From Leucaena leucocephala (lineage: Eukaryota > Streptophyta > Magnoliopsida > Fabales > Fabaceae): 64,000 bases of DNA. Below are positions 22,141 to 33,500 of the stretch, in pieces. The stretch is from assembly GCA_037074615.1 (NCBI GenBank), contig CM073569.1, positions 6,454,001-6,518,000 of the forward strand, written 5' to 3'. The notes below the pieces were generated by a model. It had not been told where the DNA came from. It did not search any database and worked only from the letters and a program-made list of their open reading frames with translations. The translations under genes and the position numbers were made by a program. Every line of letters starts with the position of its first letter. Within the stretch, counting starts at the first letter, position 1.

Positions 22141-23930
22141 TTAATTTAAAAGAGCACGCATTAATGGCATGAGATTATAAGCATGATGAAATCCGTGACT
22201 TCCTACTTGCCAGGATGTTTCCATGTCGCTCTACGCTACAAAACCATAAACACTTTCATATGTCTCTAATATGTGATTCCGTAGTATGAACTACTCCTTC
22301 TAACTCTAAATGTAAGAACTAATTAAAAAATTTATTTTGATAATAAATATAATACCTTAATCTCTTTTATTTTTCACACTTATTATTGTTTTGAAAATGA
22401 TTCAATCCCATGATTGTACATAAGTTAATCTATATTTTTAAAAACCATCAAATTCAATCCAATGATTTAGTGGAGAGAAAGCAGTTGTGAAAGGGACAGT
22501 GGTGGTTGTATTATGAAATTGAAGCTCCTTTATTGACTCGTGACTCGGAACTTAAATGTTGTAGAAACGTGAAAGCAAGAAGCAGCATGAGATAAGCTCC
22601 TTTATAGATACATAATAACAATTGGGATATTGTGGAACTTCACTTTCTTGTGGGACCCATGTTCCTTCATAATTTTCTCTCTTCATTCATTTAACTATCC
22701 GCTATATTTCTCTATTTTATCATTAAGCTATTAAAGGCATCTTACAATTATGACCCTTCATATTTAGATGGTTTGATATTAAAAAATTAGATGATATTTA
22801 CCGACAAAAGAAAAAAAACATTGTGCAGTTTCATTCAAAACTGCTCCATGAAATAAGAGTATTATACTTCCTACATTATTTATTTTTTATACACCGGAAA
22901 ATAAAACAAAGAAGGAAAAATACAGCATTAGCCAGTCTCTTCTACATTATAGTTAGTGATAATATTAATTGAACTTGATTCCTTCTAAATAAGGTTAAAT
23001 GCTTAAATCTCTTTAAAAAAGTCATGTTAGGATAGCACTACTTTTTAAATAGATTTTATTTTATTTTATTTAAATTTGACCCAATAAAAATATGTATGTG
23101 TATATATATATATGCACACTACAAAAACAAAAACAACTATAATTATCTTATTAGATAGAATAGACTATATAAATTGCATAACACTATAATATTTTATTAA
23201 CAATTAAATTTTTAAATAAAATATTAATTAAAAGATCATGCTTAATAATAATTTATTTGAATGTTATCTTCTATTTGTCTCTATCTTTTTTTAAAAGACT
23301 CCATAGTATTTAATCTTTATCTTCTTTCATAAGTATATTATTTTTCTTTTTTTATATTTCTGAACCACTTCAAACAATTTTATTTTATTTTATTTTAATA
23401 CATATCATTTCAACTCTTCTACATATATATTTATAAACTATCTCAACATCTTAATCAGTTACTTTCATTTTGTGCTCATGTTGTCTATTTAGAACCTATA
23501 TTTACTGTCTAATATATATATATAACAATTGTATAAAAAATATTTTCACCCAAAAAAGTATGCAATAAAAAATAGTAATTATGTAATAAGTGAACGAATT
23601 AATTATTGCTCCCAAGTTGTGGAGGATATTGGTTCAAATTCAATCAAATAAAGGGTTCGTCATGACGTGCGAACGCACATCTTCAAAGTCACCCCTACGT
23701 AACTGGCCCGAACTTTTGGAATTGTTTTGTCAACTTACGGAGCATGCATATTCTTTTCAACTTTTTAATTTTATTTTTAAAACTAGTACGTACAAGAGAC
23801 TGATAATTAACTTTTATTTTTAATTTTTAAAAATTATGTTATTATTTACTTATAGAGCATAATCAATAATTATTAAAATGTATGAAATAAAAATTAGTTT
23901 ATAATTTTAAAATTCAAATAGTGTTTGTTT
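22141..23930. other. Gene-free AT-rich spacer
   Basis: Contains a lone CACTACAAAAACAAAAAC string at 23,116, which resembles a CACTA terminus without a matching partner, and a less AT-rich patch at 23,590-23,760 with a motif-free 77-codon frame. No gene recognised. Confidence 0.3.
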
Positions 23931-24287
23931 GGTTTTCCTAAAATTATAATTTGAAAAATATTTTTTGGCCAATAATTTATGCCAAAATTTAAATAAACAA
24001 ATATCAAATATTTAGAAGAATTTTTGGAGTAAACTATTATTTTTGGGATCAAAATTATAGTTTGATAAGTTTGTGAGATTAGTTTCTAGGTGGGGAATTT
24101 TTTTTTGGATATGTAATGACTATTTTATCTCTATCTTTTTTTCTATCATTTTATCCCATACACTTTTTAATAATTTACCTATAAAAAATTATTATAGTAA
24201 TAATTATCTAAATAATTATTTTTTTTAAAAATATTCTTTAAAATTTATTCTCTATAATTTTTTTTTAAAAGAATAAACCAAACGGGC
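23931..24287 (+). mobile_element. TGTTTGG-family MITE, short copy (357 bp)
   Basis: The ends GTGTTTGTTTGGTTTTCC and AAACCAAACGGGC are inverted repeats. ATA flanks both sides. GACTATTTTATC and TTTTTAATAATTTACC segments match the longer members. Non-coding. Confidence 0.55.
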
Positions 24288-24782
24288 ATATAGTATTTTT
24301 CTCAAATTTTCCCTCTTATAATGTCACTTTTATTTTTCTATAGGGAGCGAAGTGTGTATTTATAGTTTCCATGTTTAGACATGCAAAATAGCGTTACTGG
24401 TTACTGAAATCATCACACAAAAATATACGCTATTCCATTCTGGAAATTGCATTCCTATAACTTTCGTACAATATATCATATCCTAATAATGTCTTCACTC
24501 ATCTACAAATTAAAGAGTCTAAATTCTAAAAATAATAATTTACAACATCTCAAAAAGGGCGCTCAAGCGTAGCCCTTTGGAAACAATTTTTTTTTTTTAG
24601 AAAAAAGAGTTTAAAGATAATCTATTAAATTAATAATAATAAAAACATCAAAATTGCCATCAACGCGGTAAAATCCCAAAAGAAAAAAGGGGAGAAAATT
24701 GGGACCGTCGATGACTCGAAGCTGGGCTTTTATCATCGAACAGTACTATCATCATCGTTCATCGACCAACGTCACACACGTA
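24288..24782. other. Spacer downstream of the RING-H2 gene
   Basis: This holds the 3' flank of the minus-strand RHA2-type gene. No other feature recognised. Confidence 0.35.
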
Positions 24783-25289
24783 TTACCGAACAGAGAACCA
24801 GGATAAAACTTCGGTACCAACGCGCCGCTCTACTAGGGCCACGCGCTCGTCGGACTCGAGATCCGATCGACAGAGAGGACAATTAAACTTGAGCTGGTGA
24901 AGCCAAGCATCGAAGCAGCGTCTATGGAAAACATGGCGGCAGGGAAGCCTCCTTACCTGGTCGCCCTCCCTATAGCCGCTCCGGCACACCACACACATGG
25001 AGGAGGAGGCGGCAATCGTGCGGCCGTCATCGTCAGCAAGATCACAGTTGGTAGCGTGGAGCTGGTCGGAAAGAATCACAAGGCGGGCGAGGCCGGATCC
25101 AACGGCTGCGAGGAGGGCATCGTCGACGATAGCAGGCGTGTGAGAGTGGAATCTGGAGAGGCCGAGAGAGTGAAGGAAAGCGCAAAGGAACGAACGGAGG
25201 TAATTGAGGCCGGCGGCAAGGTGGAGGAGGAGGAGGAGGAGGGGAATGGAATCGGAAGAGACATCCTGGAGATTGTTCTGTAAGCCCAT
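24783..25289 (-). CDS. RHA2: RHA2-type RING-H2 E3 ubiquitin ligase
   Basis: A single-exon 168-residue protein. A hydrophobic N-terminal segment (about residues 15-45, leucine-rich) suggests membrane association. The C-terminal RING-H2 finger has all eight zinc ligands: C99, C102, C117, H119, H122, C125, C137 and C140. W129 sits at the usual E2-contact position. The start MGLQNNLQDVSSDSIP and overall length match plant RHA2A/RHA2B, which are intronless and promote abscisic acid signalling in Arabidopsis by ubiquitylating substrates. Seen here: the RING, the N-terminal hydrophobic region and the family-like start. Substrates and expression are inferred only from the family. The coding region is much richer in G and C than its flanks. 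A plus-strand frame of 128 codons is its antisense shadow. Confidence 0.93.
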   Translation of the reverse strand: MGLQNNLQDVSSDSIPLLLLLLHLAAGLNYLRSFLCAFLHSLGLSRFHSHTPAIVDDALLAAVGSGLARLVILSDQLHATNCDLADDDGRTIAASSSMCVVCRSGYREGDQVRRLPCRHVFHRRCFDAWLHQLKFNCPLCRSDLESDERVALVERRVGTEVLSWFSVR

Positions 25290-25654
25290 CTTGTTTGAGA
25301 TTGTGAGTATATGGCCAGAGAATTGAAGAGGGTGATCGTGGGAAAGGGTTATAAAAGGGGATTAAGAGAGAGAGAGAAGAGAGGATGAATTACGTGGCTG
25401 AGATGAGATTAAATAATAATGGAGGCCGGTGTGAGGTAAGCTAAAACTTGCTACCACAATCGCTCTCTCTAACCCCTTATCATACGCTTCTTCTAGGGAT
25501 GCCTCCTCCACACCAACAATATTTGGTTGGTTGTTGTGGTAAACATATTCATTTTTATATGGCGGAGTATATAAATTTGAATTTTAGAAAATTCACTTTA
25601 AAGATAAAAAAAAATTTATGCTCCTTACTTCTATGTATGTGTGTGTATATTCGT
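25290..25654 (-). promoter_or_regulatory. Upstream region of the RHA2-type gene
   Basis: On the minus strand, a CT-rich leader (CTCTCTCTCTCTTAATCCCC) and a TTTTATAACCC string near 25,348-25,356 lie 60-90 bp upstream of the ATG and could be leader and core promoter. There is no recognisable responsive element I would defend. Confidence 0.35.
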
Positions 25655-25930
25655 GGATAAAATAATACGTAATATTATAATCTTATTTTTTATATGGGTT
25701 TAGTATCCTAATTTTATTTATGATATAATTTTACCTATAATATTTTTAATTTGATACAATTTTACCCATAATATTTTTAATTTAGTACAATTCTTGGTAT
25801 TTAAAAAATAAGATTATGGGTAAAATTATACTAAATTAAAAAGATTATAAGTAAATTTATACCACAAATAAGATTAGGATACTTGCCACATATAAAAAAT
25901 AAGATTAAGATATTGGGTGCTACTTTACCC
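25655..25930. mobile_element. Foldback element, same family as 14,278-14,557
   Basis: The left arm (GGATAAAATAATACG... TAATCTTATTTTTTATATG ... AGTATCCTAATTTTATTT) is inverted in the right arm (AAATAAGATTAGGATACTT ... TACTTTACCC). Arms of about 110 bp leave a short middle. No coding potential. Confidence 0.55.
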
Positions 25931-26199
25931 ATATATTCATTCCTATAGTCTTATTTATAACTCACTTCTAATATGTTTTATTGGAACTAAAAAATCTTAA
26001 ATTTTATTAACTCTGTCTTATAATTTTTAATAACTTTTTAATATTATCCCTATTTAATCACTTAAAGAATACAAAGTTAAAATAATAATGGAGGATAAAA
26101 TTATATATTGATATAAAAAAAATTATTCTCTCTCATCTCTTTTTCAACTTATTCTCTATTTTTCACTTATTCTCTTTATTTTTTTTTATATAGATCAGG

Positions 26200-26360
26200 A
26201 TATTTATCGCCGGTAACAATGACAAATTCTCTCATTACAGGGCCTCTACTTAAAGGTAAATGACTGGTTACAAGATATTTTTCATACTCAACGATAGAAT
26301 TCGAACCCTCACCACTTAATTAAGGAACCAAGGGAAGTAACTTCTATGATATACCCACGT
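26200..26360 (-). repeat. tRNA-like repeat, possibly a SINE
   Basis: On the minus strand, AAGTGGTGAGGGTTCGAATTC contains a perfect B-box core, preceded by CCTTGGTTCCTTAATTAAG. No second copy or target duplication was found, so the call is tentative. Confidence 0.3.
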
Positions 26361-26541
26361 GATTCTCACTTATCCTCTTAAGAAATAAGGGCATAGTTAA
26401 ACAAATATATTTATTATTTTTAATTAATTTTTTAATCAATACAAATAAGTTATTTGAAAATTATAGATATGACTGGATGAAGGTGTTTTTTTATATTCCT
26501 TTGGTTTGACACATTCTAGAAAGATTCTTTAATTTATAATA

Positions 26542-26811
26542 CTCTTCTAGTTTTATTTATAAGATAGTAAAAAAAAGTTTTTTTTGGTCCTATATATAAT
26601 TTATCATATTATTAAAATTTTCATATACATGTACACTTTTACCCTTAATTTATTATTGTGTTAAATTTATGTTTGGGTTTGAATGTATATTAAATAGAAG
26701 TAAAGATGAAAAGTTTTTAAATTTTAAGGTAGAGTTAATAAGATTTAATTTTTTTTTATTAAGTCAAAATATGTGAAAAGTGTCTTATAAATAAAATTAA
26801 AAAAATATAAT
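26542..26811. mobile_element. Stowaway-like MITE
   Basis: The left end CTCTTCTAGTTTTATTTATAAGA and the right-end string TCTTATAAATAAAATTAAAA pair inversely, and a TA precedes the left end. The interior is AT-rich. The outermost right bases are decayed. Confidence 0.45.
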
Positions 26812-27639
26812 AGTCACTTTAAGAATCATTAATACTTATTTACCAATTTTACCCCTATAATTAATGCTTATATATTAAATTTGTCTCTTCATATTTTTCT
26901 CTTTTATTTAGAATCTCGTTAATAGATGAAAAGTTGAAAAATATTATTATTGTATGATAGATTTATTGAGTTAACTATCATTATTTAATTCATATGAATT
27001 AGTAGAAAGTGCCCCATAATAAAGACAGAATGAAGAATATGTCTATATTTAATAAAGATAGTGAGAGAGATAATTAATATGATAGTTGTTATTTAATATA
27101 ATTTAACAATGCTAATGTTAAAAATTAAAAATCACTTAATTTTTTTTGAGAAATTTTATTAATACATGTAAATTTTGACTTAGTTCATGCGGTCCTTATT
27201 ATATTTATAGGACACCTCGAACCAACTCATCAAAGAGAAGCAGTTAATCATTAACTTGATCTAAAAAATGAAATAAAATTTCAGGTTTACACATATTTAA
27301 TATCATGAATTAAATCTAAGAAGTCATAGATGGTATAATTAATAAGATTTTAAATATAGACAATCTTAAAATATGTAATTAATACTCCACTTATTCATTC
27401 AAGAAAGTGCTTTGTAATAAGATTAAGGAGTATATTTGGCAATGCATGGTTTATTGTCAAAATTTTAAAAAATAAATATGTATTATCTTCTCACATTATA
27501 TGAATATGAAAAAGTAAAAAAATAATCATACTATTCATAATTTGTGAATATTATCACATATTAAAAATATTAATATATTAAGTTTACACTTTTTAAAATA
27601 AAAGTAATCATGTTGAACTCACGGTACTAGACCCAAATG
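26812..27639. other. AT-rich intergenic stretch
   Basis: No gene, RNA or bounded repeat recognised. Confidence 0.3.
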
Positions 27640-27760
27640 TACTTAGTTTAGTGGTAGTCCTGGTGAACTAACTAGATTATGAAATAAAAAAATTGAGATT
27701 CGATTCCTATTTTATTAATAAAAAATTCTGTGATAGACATCTTAGTCACAAAACCCCAAC
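27640..27760 (+). mobile_element. SINE family C copy
   Basis: TTAGTTTAGTGGTAGTCC resembles an A box and GAGATTCGATTCC a B box, about 45 bp apart. GATAGACATCTTAGTCA follows as in the copy at 12,640. Ends are approximate. Confidence 0.5.
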
Positions 27761-28279
27761 TCAAATTCTAATGTTGGGAAGACTTGAAGAAAATTGTGGA
27801 ATTATTTTTATTTATACTTTTAATAAGTTTTTTCCTATACTTCAAGATCTTAGTAAAGTTAACATTATCAAACTCAAATTTAAATTTTTATAAAATTATA
27901 AAGACTAACATTTTATATAAAAAAAATTATAAGAGCAAGAAACCACGGTTTGGAACTACAATGATCAAAATCAAAATTTGATCAAACTATAAGATTAATA
28001 ATGGTATTAGCCCCAAGTTGTTTCCAAATTATACCTATGCATAGATATATGAAAGTAAAATTTTATTAACGGGATGATTTTCAATGCAAATAATTATTAA
28101 TTTTAAGATATTTTTTAATATTTTTTATACTTTAAATTATATATATAATGGTTTTGGTATGACGTCATATGGTCAAAAATGTATAAAAACAGGCCCACAG
28201 GCCACAGGTAAAGGGACTCTTAAACCCTACACTCCATATGCAGGTCTTTATCTCCTTATTTATTTCTTTATTTATTATA
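27761..28279. other. AT-rich spacer before the foldback element
   Basis: Several overlapping 65-76-codon AT-driven frames and no motif. Nothing else recognised. Confidence 0.3.
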
Positions 28280-28287
28280 TTTATATT

Positions 28288-29524
28288 GGGGAGAATTACT
28301 CTAAAGTCTCGTAGAAAATAATTAATTATAAAACAATTTCATAAAATTATCAAACAATTAAATAGTCTTGTGGGGGTAATATATTTGAACAGTAAAAAGA
28401 CACAATTGCTCAAGTTTAAAAAAGATACGTTGGAGCAAAAGCATATTAATTCGTTCGTTTTGCTTGTTCTAGAGAGAGAAGCGTAAGGAAGAAGATACCA
28501 ATCTCTGCTATGATCTCCGTTCTTTGATTTTAGCTTCCTTTTCTCTTGATTATAACTAGAGATTTTAATGTTGGCGATGTTTATCTTCTTTTTCCCTTAA
28601 AATATGAAAAAGTTAACACTTTTGCTGCCAACATTGATTGGGTTTAGGTGTATTGTATGTAGGATATTCTATGGCTTAATTGTGATATATGAAGGATAAC
28701 CCATGTAAATGCAAAGATTGTGTTGATAGCTTGACGTTTTAATCATCTTAGTTGTGGTTTCACTATGTTTAGTTAAGGTTTTAATTTTTTGATGGTTTAT
28801 AGGCAATAATTGTGCTATATTTAGGCAAGTATAATATGAATAAACGAATATTAGGAAGTTTGCAGTAAAGTGTGAACACACTTTACATTAACAACTCATG
28901 TTCCTTTCGCATAACAAAGCATAGTATGTTATTTATATTTTATTGTAAGCTTTCTAATATTAATTTATTCATACTATACTCGCTTAAACATAGCACAATT
29001 GCATAGAAATCGATCAAAAATTTAAAACCCTAACTAAACACAGTAAAACTACAACTAAGATGATCAAAACGTCATGCTATAAACACAATATCTGCATTTA
29101 CGTGGGTCGCCCTTAATAGATCACAGTTAAGCCATAGAATATCCTATATACTAGCATAACCAAACACAATCAATGTTGACAGCAAATATGTTAACTTTTT
29201 CATATTTTAGAGAAAAAAGAAGATAAATATTGCTAACCTTAGAATCTCTAACCACGATAACAAAAAGAAGAAGCCAAAATTGAAGAATAGAGACCATAGT
29301 ATAGACTGGTATCTTCTTCCTTATACTTCTCTCTCTTCGGAATGAGCAAAAACGAGCAAAATAAACTAGTTTTGCTCTAACATATCTTTTTTAAACTGGT
29401 GAACAATTGTATTTTTTTATAATTTGAATATAGTACCCTATATTTCTTGAGACTATTTAATTATTTGATGATTTAAAAAAATTGTAATTAATTGTCTTCC
29501 ACCTAACCTCAGTGCAATTCTCCC
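28288..29524. mobile_element. Large foldback element with very long inverted arms (1,237 bp), MULE-like
   Basis: The left arm, starting GGGGAGAATTACTCTAAAG, and the right arm, ending CAGTGCAATTCTCCC, are inverted copies over almost the full length, meeting at the perfect palindrome GTAAAGTGTG-AA-CACACTTTAC (28,865-28,886). Paired landmarks include AAGGAAGAAGATACCA against TGGTATCTTCTTCCTT, and AGGATATTCTATGGCTTAA against TTAAGCCATAGAATATCCT. TTTATATT flanks both ends (28,280-28,287 and 29,525-29,532). Long arms, GGG(A/G)AATT-type termini and an 8-9-bp duplication suit Mutator-like foldback elements. No transposase. Confidence 0.8.
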
Positions 29525-29532
29525 TTTATATT

Positions 29533-30321
29533 ATTTTGAAAATACGCCCCCATGTGCACTCTTTAACTCACTCCCAAGCATATGCACCAAATTTTTGGAA
29601 TCTTCCACAACATTTTTTTAAAAAAAAAAGAATAGAACAATAAATTTAAGTAAAAAAAAAAAGAATAGAACAATAAATTTAAGTTTGATAACTCTTTAAA
29701 CAATACCTTCCTTGCGAACTGGTGTGGGGTATATTGATGGCTCTTCCCCTGCGTTCTTCCAAGCTTGACTCCAGTTGCTTTTGGTTTTTCTTGCTTTCCT
29801 TTATATTTCCATGTATTTATCTATAGGCCTGGTGTTTTATTGAGATGGTTTGAATTAGACCCTACATATTTTAATAAGCTCATGTTTTTTTCATATACTT
29901 CGTTTTATCTTTATCATAAAATTGTCTTTTAATAAAAAAATACTTTCGTTTTTTTTTCTTTTTACAAAGAATATGTATATATGAACATGTGGACACTTTA
30001 ATTTTCTCTTTTAGACTAAGACAGCCATCTAAAGATTCATACAGTGGGGGAATGATGATTGATTAATACTTAATTATTGATATTAATAAAAACAAGAGTG
30101 TGCCATATGCATTTGATGGTCACAAGGAGTTCAAAATAAACATACTGATTTTTTGCCAGAAAATAAATTATACTCGTATTGTTTAGGATGTAATATGGAT
30201 CATTCTATTAAAACTCGATATAATTAGTTGGTTAGACCAACAAACCGATGAATAAGTCTGATCAGAAGTTTTATATGAGTCAATCAAGTTGAATTTTAGT
30301 TTCTCCTATCTTTAATATAAT
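29533..30321. other. Intergenic stretch with a short tandem duplication
   Basis: An A-run followed by GAATAGAACAATAAATTTAAGT occurs twice in tandem at about 29,618-29,687. No gene recognised. Confidence 0.35.
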
Positions 30322-30895
30322 GTGCCTGTTTGGCACCTCGGTTTGAGAATCAATTATGAGGCAAAACCTCAGTTTGGAAAATTTTCACACAAACAGCAAT
30401 TTTTGTTGAGAATTAATTTTGGACAAAACCTCGGTTTGAAACCTAGGTTTTGAATAAGCTACTGAAAATAGCTTTTTCTTTGAAACCTAGGTTTTGGATT
30501 ATCCAATTACTATTATACCCTTACTTTTTTTACACCCTCTCTCCTCTCTCCTCTCTCTTCTCTTATCTCTCTTTTTCTCTCTCTTCTCTCCTCTCTTATC
30601 TCTCTTTTTCTCTCTCTTCTCTCCTCTCTTATCTCTCTTTTTCTCTCTCCTCTCTCCTCTCTACACTCTCTTCTCTCTCCTCTTTCTTCTCTATCATCTT
30701 TCATCTCTCTTACTTTTAATCATATCATACCCTTTTTAGTAATTTACCAATATAAAAAGTGATTCTACTACTAATCATCCAAACATCTTTATTCCCAAAA
30801 TCTATTCTTCCCAAAATCTATTCTACCCAAAATCTATTCTCCAGAATCTATTCTTCCCATAATCTATTCTCCAAAAGCTAATCCAAACACACCCA
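30322..30895 (+). mobile_element. TGTTTGG-family MITE, plus orientation
   Basis: It runs from GTGCCTGTTTGGC to AATCCAAACACACCC. It contains AAACCTAGGTTTTG repeats, a CT-rich tract with a tandem period of about 42 bp (30,536-30,715), and multiple CCAAAATCTATTCT strings. It is nearly identical, inverted, to 31,465-32,019. The 63-90-codon frames within it translate simple CT or AG repeats and are not genes. Confidence 0.75.
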
Positions 30896-31464
30896 TTAAT
30901 ATCTAGTGTGTAGTAGAAATTACACTACAAACTATCTCTTATATTAAAGACCATATAAAGTATATATATTTTTTTACTTGTACTTTAATAACTCTATTTT
31001 ATTATATTATACATGGTTTATATGTAAATATTTTATTTATTTATGAATTAATATATTTTTATTTAAATACTATTTTTTAAAGATTATATATAAATATTTT
31101 TACATATTTAAATTAAATTATATTATTTTAATTATGATTAAGTTTATCAATCCTCGAACCATTGCTGATCCAATTTTCAATACTTTTTTTTTTGTGCAAA
31201 TCCACGTGTAGAAAATTTTTGTTGTGTTTATAACAAAATTTGACACCAAAGATGAAGCATAATAAATGGGATTTAATTAGCATGTGCTTGTGGAGTGGAA
31301 AATAAGGCACACGATGCTAAGAATGTTGTGGTTGATTGATTACTATAAGCTTTGTTTTTATTAAAATTAAAATAAATAATAAAGTACAGAGAAATTAAAT
31401 GAGTAAGAAATGGACGTGGCATGTGAATTCCTGTGCAGAGGGTATTTGGGCGGTGGACGATTAA
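30896..31464. other. Spacer between the two inverted MITE copies
   Basis: 569 bp of AT-rich sequence with a motif-free 60-codon frame near 31,128-31,310. It would be the loop of a hairpin if both MITEs were transcribed together. Confidence 0.4.
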
Positions 31465-32019
31465 GGGTGTGTTTGGATTAGCTTTTGGAGAATAGATTAT
31501 GGGAAGAATAGATTCTGGAGAATAGATTTTGGGTAGAATAGATTCTGGGAAGAATAGATTTTGGGAATAAAGATGTTTGGATGATTAGTAGTAGAATCAC
31601 TTTTTATATTGGTAAATTACTAAAAAGGGTATGATATGATTAAAAGTAAGAGAGAAGAAAGATGATAGAAAAGAAAGAGGAGAGAGAAGAGAGTGTAGAG
31701 AGGAGAGAGGAGAGAGAAAAAGAGAGATAAGAGAGGAGAGAAGAGAGAGAAAAAGAGAGATAAGAGAAGGGAGAGGAGAGATAATAGAGAAGAGAGAGGA
31801 GAGAGGGTGTAAAAAAAGTAAGGGTATAATAGTAATTGGATAATCCAAAACCTAGATTTCAAAGAAAAAGCTATTTTCAGTAGCTTATTCAAAACCTAGG
31901 TTTCAAACCGAGGTTTTGTCCAAAATCAATTCTCAACAAAAATTGCTGTTTGTGTGAAAATTTTCCAAACCGAGGTTTTACCCCATAATTGATTCTCAAA
32001 CGAAGGTGCAAACAGGCAC
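31465..32019 (-). mobile_element. TGTTTGG-family MITE, minus orientation (555 bp)
   Basis: GGGTGTGTTTGGATTAGC on the left and AAACAGGCAC on the right are the family termini in reverse. TAA flanks both ends exactly (31,462-31,464 and 32,020-32,022), the PIF/Harbinger-type target duplication. Sequence matches the inverse of 30,322-30,895 with only scattered differences. Confidence 0.8.
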
Positions 32020-32565
32020 TAAGACAGGTGAAGGACCCATGCCAAATTCGCACTTTGCAAAATCTCTGGTAGGTCGGCTACATCTCTCTTTAATTAAATT
32101 TTATAAATAATGACAAACTAATTAATTAAAAAAAACACAAATTCAATTACTGTAGCCTATTACTCTATCATGTCATTTCTATAAGTAACATTATCTTAGT
32201 AGAAGTACTCCTACAAATAAACAATAATTTTAATTTATCTAAATATTTAATATATTTTTTTATTTTTATCTTCTAATTAATTATATATCTTTTTAACACT
32301 AATTCTTTCTAATACTTTTTTTTATATATTTTCTCTCACTTATCATCCTCTTAAATAAAAATATGCTTGGAAAACAAATTATATTTTAGATATATTTATT
32401 ATTTTTAATTAATTTTAATTAATATTTTAATATGTATAATTTGGATAATTGTTATTTATAAAAAGGGTAAGAGAGCATAAAATTATGTCTCTATTAATTT
32501 TTTTAAATAAAAATAATAATAATAAAAAAATCTCCATCTTTAAATCTCTAACTTTTAACGAGGAC
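32020..32565. other. AT-rich intergenic stretch
   Basis: No gene, RNA or bounded repeat recognised. Confidence 0.3.
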
Positions 32566-32931
32566 TTGTTTAGGTAGGAGTTTAAAAAAATATTTATAAA
32601 AAAAGAGTTTTTAGACAACATTTAAAAAATGGCTTATAGAGAAGAGTTTATAAAAAAATGGTTATGAATAAATAAGTATTTAGATAGTTATTACCAAAAG
32701 AATTTTTATGATTGGTAAATTATTAAAAATGGTATGATTTTATTAAAAATAAGATAAATGCGAAAGGCGAGAGATAAGAGATAAGAGAGTATAAAAAAAA
32801 TAAGGATAAAATAGTAATTAGATAGTTTATAAACTCTTTTATTGTTCTAGAAACTATTTTTAATAGTTTATATAAAATTTTAATTTTAAATTATAATTTA
32901 GTTTAAAAATTTATTTAAATAAATATAATTA
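32566..32931 (-). mobile_element. Decayed TGTTTGG-family MITE
   Basis: GGACTTGTTTAGGTAGGAG at the left, and internal GGTAAATTATTAAAAATGG and AGGATAAAATAGTAATTAGAT strings, follow the family order in reverse orientation. The other terminus is worn and its end is approximate. Confidence 0.4.
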
Positions 32932-33224
32932 TTTATTTTAAAATTTTTTCAATTAAAAATTTAGGCAAAAAAATTAGGTTTCAGTAAAACTCAGCACGAG
33001 ATCCCGCGAATCTGCCGACCACACTGTTATGTCCCGTCTTCCTCTTCAAACCCTATTTCCATAATTATCCCTCTCAATGCTCAACTCAAGAAGAATTTTT
33101 GAAATTCAATAACACCAATCCGGTGTCTATGTTATAAGTAGCTTGTAGAAGAAATCTTTAATTATGAATATAAGTTATTTTATAAAAAGTTAATAGTATT
33201 AATTTTTTTTTATGATTGACAAAT

Positions 33225-33500
33225 GTCTTTGTAAAAAATTACCTCATAATCTACATGATTATAAGTTTAAATTGCATTACTAATGTAAGACTTTGTTGGC
33301 GATAGATTTGTAAGTACTTCTCTAAGCGTTTTTTAAATCTTAAGGCACACCCTGATCTTGGAATATAACTAATAAAATTTGATCTAATTGGTAAAGAGTT
33401 GTCTCATAAAATATAAAGTTATGAACTCAAATCATATTGTTAATGTGAATACATTATTTATGGGCGATTTGTAAGTACATCTTTAAGTGCTCCTAGGATT
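33225..33500 (+). repeat. Two adjacent copies of a dispersed repeat
   Basis: CTACATGATTATAAGTTTAAAT followed by TTGGCGATAGATTTGTAAGTAC (about 33,250-33,320) is repeated as AAAGTTATGAACTCAAATCAT and ATGGGCGATTTGTAAGTACAT (about 33,410-33,480). In the second copy TCTAATTGGTAAAGAG and ATGAACTCAAATC lie at A-box and B-box spacing. Related to 2,200-2,320. A worn SINE pair is likely. Confidence 0.4.

Noticed and set aside
23116..23135. Second CACTA terminus (CACTACAAAAACAAAAAC)
   Set aside because: No matching inverted end or subterminal repeats within several kilobases.
24897..25283. 128-codon plus-strand frame
   Set aside because: It is exactly antisense to the clear RHA2-type RING-H2 gene.
30450..30739. 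Leucine/serine-rich frames of 81-89 codons and their arginine/glutamate-rich antisense frame
   Set aside because: They are translations of a CT/AG simple repeat inside a MITE; the same frames recur in the inverted copy at 31,597-31,892.
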